From contig JAKSMW010000009.1 in assembly GCA_024400395.1 (NCBI GenBank), forward strand, positions 1 through 64,000: a stretch of 64,000 nucleotides of DNA, given 5' to 3'. The notes under the pieces are model-generated. The model worked only from the letters and a program-made list of their open reading frames with translations. It searched no databases and was not told the origin of the DNA. The translations under genes were made by a program, and so were the position numbers. Of the stretch, positions 61,600 to 64,000 are shown piece after piece. Source of the DNA: Bacteroidales bacterium. GTDB lineage: Bacteria > Bacteroidota > Bacteroidia > Bacteroidales > F082. Each line of letters opens with the position of its first letter. Positions within the stretch are counted from its first letter, which is position 1.

Positions 61600-63521
61600 T
61601 TTATATGTAATGTGTTATTAATCATTCGGTTGTTGTATTGCTGAAGATGAAGTTTGAAGCCTCTGTCAATATTTTTCCAACTCTCATCACCTTCGATGTA
61701 TAAGTTGTTTTCCAACTGTGGGTCTTCAATAATGTCATAAATGGCAAGAATTTCCGAGCCGTCCGACTGCAACATGAATCTGCCGTCACAATATTGGTAA
61801 ACGTTGTTCAGGAAACTTGTGAAATCCGGCTGCTGTATGCTGTCGAACAGGTTTCTGCCAAACGAGAATGTCGAATCGGAATGATTTAATGCCGCCAAAA
61901 TGCTGACACCTAAATCGGTTTGCTGTGCCATGATATTGGTTTTCAAAGGTTTAATGATTCTGGGGGCGTAAAATACAATCGGGATTTGGAATTGTCCGTA
62001 GCCGTTCAGATACTCGTCGAACTGATGTTCTGGGTTGACGTGATCGCCGAGAATGACGAAAAGCGTGCTGTCAAACCAATCGTATTCTGAAACGGTCTCA
62101 AAGAACTTGCGCATTGAATCATCGGCATAACGAATCGTCTTCTCAAATGGTGTCTTGTAATTTCCGTCGGGCAAAGTGTAATTTTCGGGAATTGTGAATG
62201 GGTGGTGCGACGACAATGTGAAGACACCAGCCGCAAACGGTTTTGGCATCTCGTTGATTATCTGTGCAGTATATTGTAAAAATGGCATATCGAAAATGCC
62301 CCATGTGCCGTCATAATCGCTCTCGTTGTTGTACTCGTTCCTCCCGTAATATTTGTCGAAACCCGCTGAAACTGCGGAGGCGTCAAAACTCATTGAGCCG
62401 TTGTTGCCTCCATGAAAAAATGCCGTTGAATAACCGTGAGCTTTTAATGTCGTTCCCCAACCGTCTAACCTGTTAGCGGCGTATTTCGATGAGGTATAAT
62501 CAGTTACCATCAACGATGGTAATCCCGAAAGCGTTGATGTCAGGGCGTCTATCGAACGACGGCCGTTTGCCATACCGTTAAAAGTCAGACTTTGTGAAAA
62601 CAAGGAGTCAAGGAACGGAGTTATGCTTTCGGTTCTTTTCTCGTTGTAATAACTTATCATCTCCTGCCCGTGACTTTCCAAAACAATAACAAAAACATTG
62701 AAACCTTTTGCGTCTTTTTCAAGGAATCTGTTGATTTTCAAATTCTTCTGAATCGGAGAATATAAATTCTCAATCTCGTCATCGTCAAAAAAATCAATCT
62801 TCTCCAAAGTCTCGCCTGAAGAACCCAAACAAATGGTGAATGGCGTGTTCAAAACCAAAACCATGTTCTGCGTGGTCGTGTAACTTGCCGCCGTGATTAT
62901 TGTAATCGGACAGGTCTGAAAACCGCCCCGGATGCCAATCACTCCCCAGAAAATTATCATTATGAAAATGATGGAACGTGTTATATACCAACGTTTTACG
63001 TTTGTGATATTTTCTTTTTTAACCTGAGTTTTTTTAACTATGAAAATCAAAATAATCGCCGTCAAAATAACGAACAATGCGATAAACCAAAAGTCTTTGA
63101 TGAAATGCATCATCATACTCCCTTGATTATCATCTGTTTCGTGGAAAAATTCTGTGAGTTCCGATGTCATTCGCTTGTCGATGTAACGATAGTAAATCAC
63201 ATCAACCAGATTGACAGAAATGGCGAGCCAGTTGACGAAAACATACAGAATATCAATGACTTTGCGGTATATTTTGTTGAATTTGAATCTGAAAGGAAGC
63301 CCCATTAAAATCAAAAGTGGCAGGTTGCCGACAATCAGCGGCCACATGTCAAACCTGATTCCGATGAAAAACAATCGGAATTGCTCGTGTATGGTCAGTC
63401 CGGGGAAATTATCTGTGTTGAAAATAAAAAGTAACCATCGGCTCAGGCTTAGCATCAACAACACGACAAAGAGCCTGATAATGAATACTTTCCAAAGTGA
63501 TATTTCTTTTTTTGACCACAT
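61596..63521 (-). CDS. LTA-synthase-family membrane sulfatase-fold transferase
   Basis: This 641-residue protein has five hydrophobic segments in the first 230 residues, then an extracytoplasmic alkaline-phosphatase/sulfatase-fold domain: FVIVLESHGQEM, ANGRRSIDALTSTLSG at the nucleophile region, FFHGGNNG, LSSHHPF and ILGDHVNPEHQ as metal ligands. The family moves phosphoglycerol or phosphoethanolamine head groups from phospholipids to sugars or lipids. Gram-negative members do not make lipoteichoic acid, so the acceptor is unknown. The ATG at 63521 is preferred, because a longer frame begins with a TTG at 63545 that overlaps the -7 box. Confidence 0.9.
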   Translation of the reverse strand: MWSKKEISLWKVFIIRLFVVLLMLSLSRWLLFIFNTDNFPGLTIHEQFRLFFIGIRFDMWPLIVGNLPLLILMGLPFRFKFNKIYRKVIDILYVFVNWLAISVNLVDVIYYRYIDKRMTSELTEFFHETDDNQGSMMMHFIKDFWFIALFVILTAIILIFIVKKTQVKKENITNVKRWYITRSIIFIMIIFWGVIGIRGGFQTCPITIITAASYTTTQNMVLVLNTPFTICLGSSGETLEKIDFFDDDEIENLYSPIQKNLKINRFLEKDAKGFNVFVIVLESHGQEMISYYNEKRTESITPFLDSLFSQSLTFNGMANGRRSIDALTSTLSGLPSLMVTDYTSSKYAANRLDGWGTTLKAHGYSTAFFHGGNNGSMSFDASAVSAGFDKYYGRNEYNNESDYDGTWGIFDMPFLQYTAQIINEMPKPFAAGVFTLSSHHPFTIPENYTLPDGNYKTPFEKTIRYADDSMRKFFETVSEYDWFDSTLFVILGDHVNPEHQFDEYLNGYGQFQIPIVFYAPRIIKPLKTNIMAQQTDLGVSILAALNHSDSTFSFGRNLFDSIQQPDFTSFLNNVYQYCDGRFMLQSDGSEILAIYDIIEDPQLENNLYIEGDESWKNIDRGFKLHLQQYNNRMINNTLHIK

Positions 63522-63542
63522 GTTTTCAAAAATTTTAATGCG

Positions 63543-63550
63543 CAAAGTTA
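63543..63550 (-). promoter_or_regulatory. -7 promoter element of the LtaS-like operon
   Basis: TAACTTTG on the minus strand, 21 bases before the chosen ATG. It would serve the LtaS-like, lipid kinase and MscS genes. Confidence 0.6.
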
Positions 63551-63625
63551 ATAAAAATATATTAACGCAATGCCTTTTGTTTAAAAAATGATGTTTTGCA
63601 TTAACTCAATCCGAGAAACTTTTTG

Positions 63626-63633
63626 TACTTTTG
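63626..63633 (+). promoter_or_regulatory. -7 promoter element of the M23 peptidase gene
   Basis: TACTTTTG 23 bases before the ATG at 63657. Confidence 0.5.
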
Positions 63634-63656
63634 TGAAAGGAAAATAAATGTGTATT

Positions 63657-64000
63657 ATGAAATTTAAAACATTGATTATCATTCTTTTATGTGGTTTTTC
63701 TTCTTTGGCTCAAAATGTCTATCCTCAATATCCGAATCCAACGGGCAATAAGTCGTATGTGCTTTCCGCTACTTTCGCTGAATTGAGAAACAACGCTTTT
63801 CATGCCGGAGTTGACATCAAGACCGGCACGATTGGGAAGAAGGTTTTTGCTGTCGCCGACGGTTACGTGAGCCGAATCGGAGTTTCTCCATACGGTTATG
63901 GAAAAGTTGTATATGTCACTCATTATGATGGGTTTATGTCGGTTTATGCACATCTCGACAGCTTTAATGAAACGATTGCTGAATATGTGAAAAACAAGCA
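63657..64000 (+). CDS. M23 (LytM) family peptidase, cut by the window end
   Basis: The first 114 residues are visible. A signal peptide (FKTLIIILLCGFSSLAQ) is followed directly by an M23 domain: FHAGVDIKTG supplies the zinc ligands His49 and Asp53, and VYAHLDSF the His of the HxH-type motif. This family cleaves peptide bonds in peptidoglycan or acts as an amidase activator. Unlike most LytM proteins, the catalytic domain begins right after the signal peptide, and a longer C-terminal part probably follows outside the window. Confidence 0.88.
   Translation, partial: MKFKTLIIILLCGFSSLAQNVYPQYPNPTGNKSYVLSATFAELRNNAFHAGVDIKTGTIGKKVFAVADGYVSRIGVSPYGYGKVVYVTHYDGFMSVYAHLDSFNETIAEYVKNK

Noticed and set aside
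61596..63521. Genuine lipoteichoic acid synthesis
   Set aside because: The other genes point to a Gram-negative Bacteroidota cell; the fold match only supports a head-group transferase of unknown acceptor.

Overview
The window reads as a chromosomal segment of a Bacteroidales-type bacterium (phylum Bacteroidota). Most transcription units start behind the Bacteroidota -7 element TAnnTTTG (for example at 1841, 3284, 17274, 28525, 47378, 52556). There are few Shine-Dalgarno sequences, many short lipoproteins with a Cys about 20 residues in, a GH92 mannosidase, and a remnant of a type IX secretion C-terminal domain. I see no rRNA, tRNA, insertion sequence, prophage or CRISPR array. The window is mainly core genome with a few accessory spots.

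Layout. 1-5 kb: a T9SS sorting-domain remnant, a shortened sigma-54-like protein diverging from an MGMT-family gene, a DUF4143-type AAA ATPase behind a 33-bp minisatellite, msrA and a Fic protein. 5-11.6 kb: GH92 mannosidase, a 5'-nucleotidase-like lipoprotein, rimM, a tRNA methyltransferase, a small lipoprotein, carbamate kinase. 11.7-16 kb (minus strand): dnaB, a DUF2779/Cas4-like nuclease with an altered catalytic motif, a MATE exporter. 16-22 kb: a coiled-coil lipoprotein, an orphan NtrC-type regulator, an OPT transporter, pepT. 22-25 kb: an AT-rich island with a strong candidate structured RNA and two glycosyltransferase-like genes. 25-34 kb: a PNPOx-like lipoprotein, trmH, a TPR protein, fmt, HU, recQ, a second DUF4143 ATPase with a 23-bp minisatellite, typA. 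34-44.5 kb: a lipoprotein, a hybrid kinase, a three-gene RND efflux pump, a lipoprotein aldose epimerase. 44.6-51 kb: a PPDK-like protein without its PEP-binding barrel, pyrG, yidC. 51-56 kb: a lipoprotein, aroK, then a CsgG/DUF4810/DUF799 envelope cassette. 56-64 kb: trkH, a LytS/LytTR two-component pair, MscS, a lipid kinase overlapping an LTA-synthase-like enzyme, and a truncated M23 peptidase at the right edge.

How the genes fit together. Several units are functionally coherent: the RND-TolC pump, the CsgG cassette, the LytS/LytTR pair, and the LtaS-like/lipid-kinase pair, in which one enzyme would release diacylglycerol and the other would recycle it. The observations I rate highest are the sigma-54-like protein, which keeps the DNA-binding half but has no recognisable activator-interacting region; the roughly 215-nt imperfect inverted repeat with its own promoter and terminator at 22.0-22.3 kb; tandem repeats beside both DUF4143 ATPase genes; and the repeat-built linker of the Fic protein. 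Functional claims rest on motif reading only; no database search was run.
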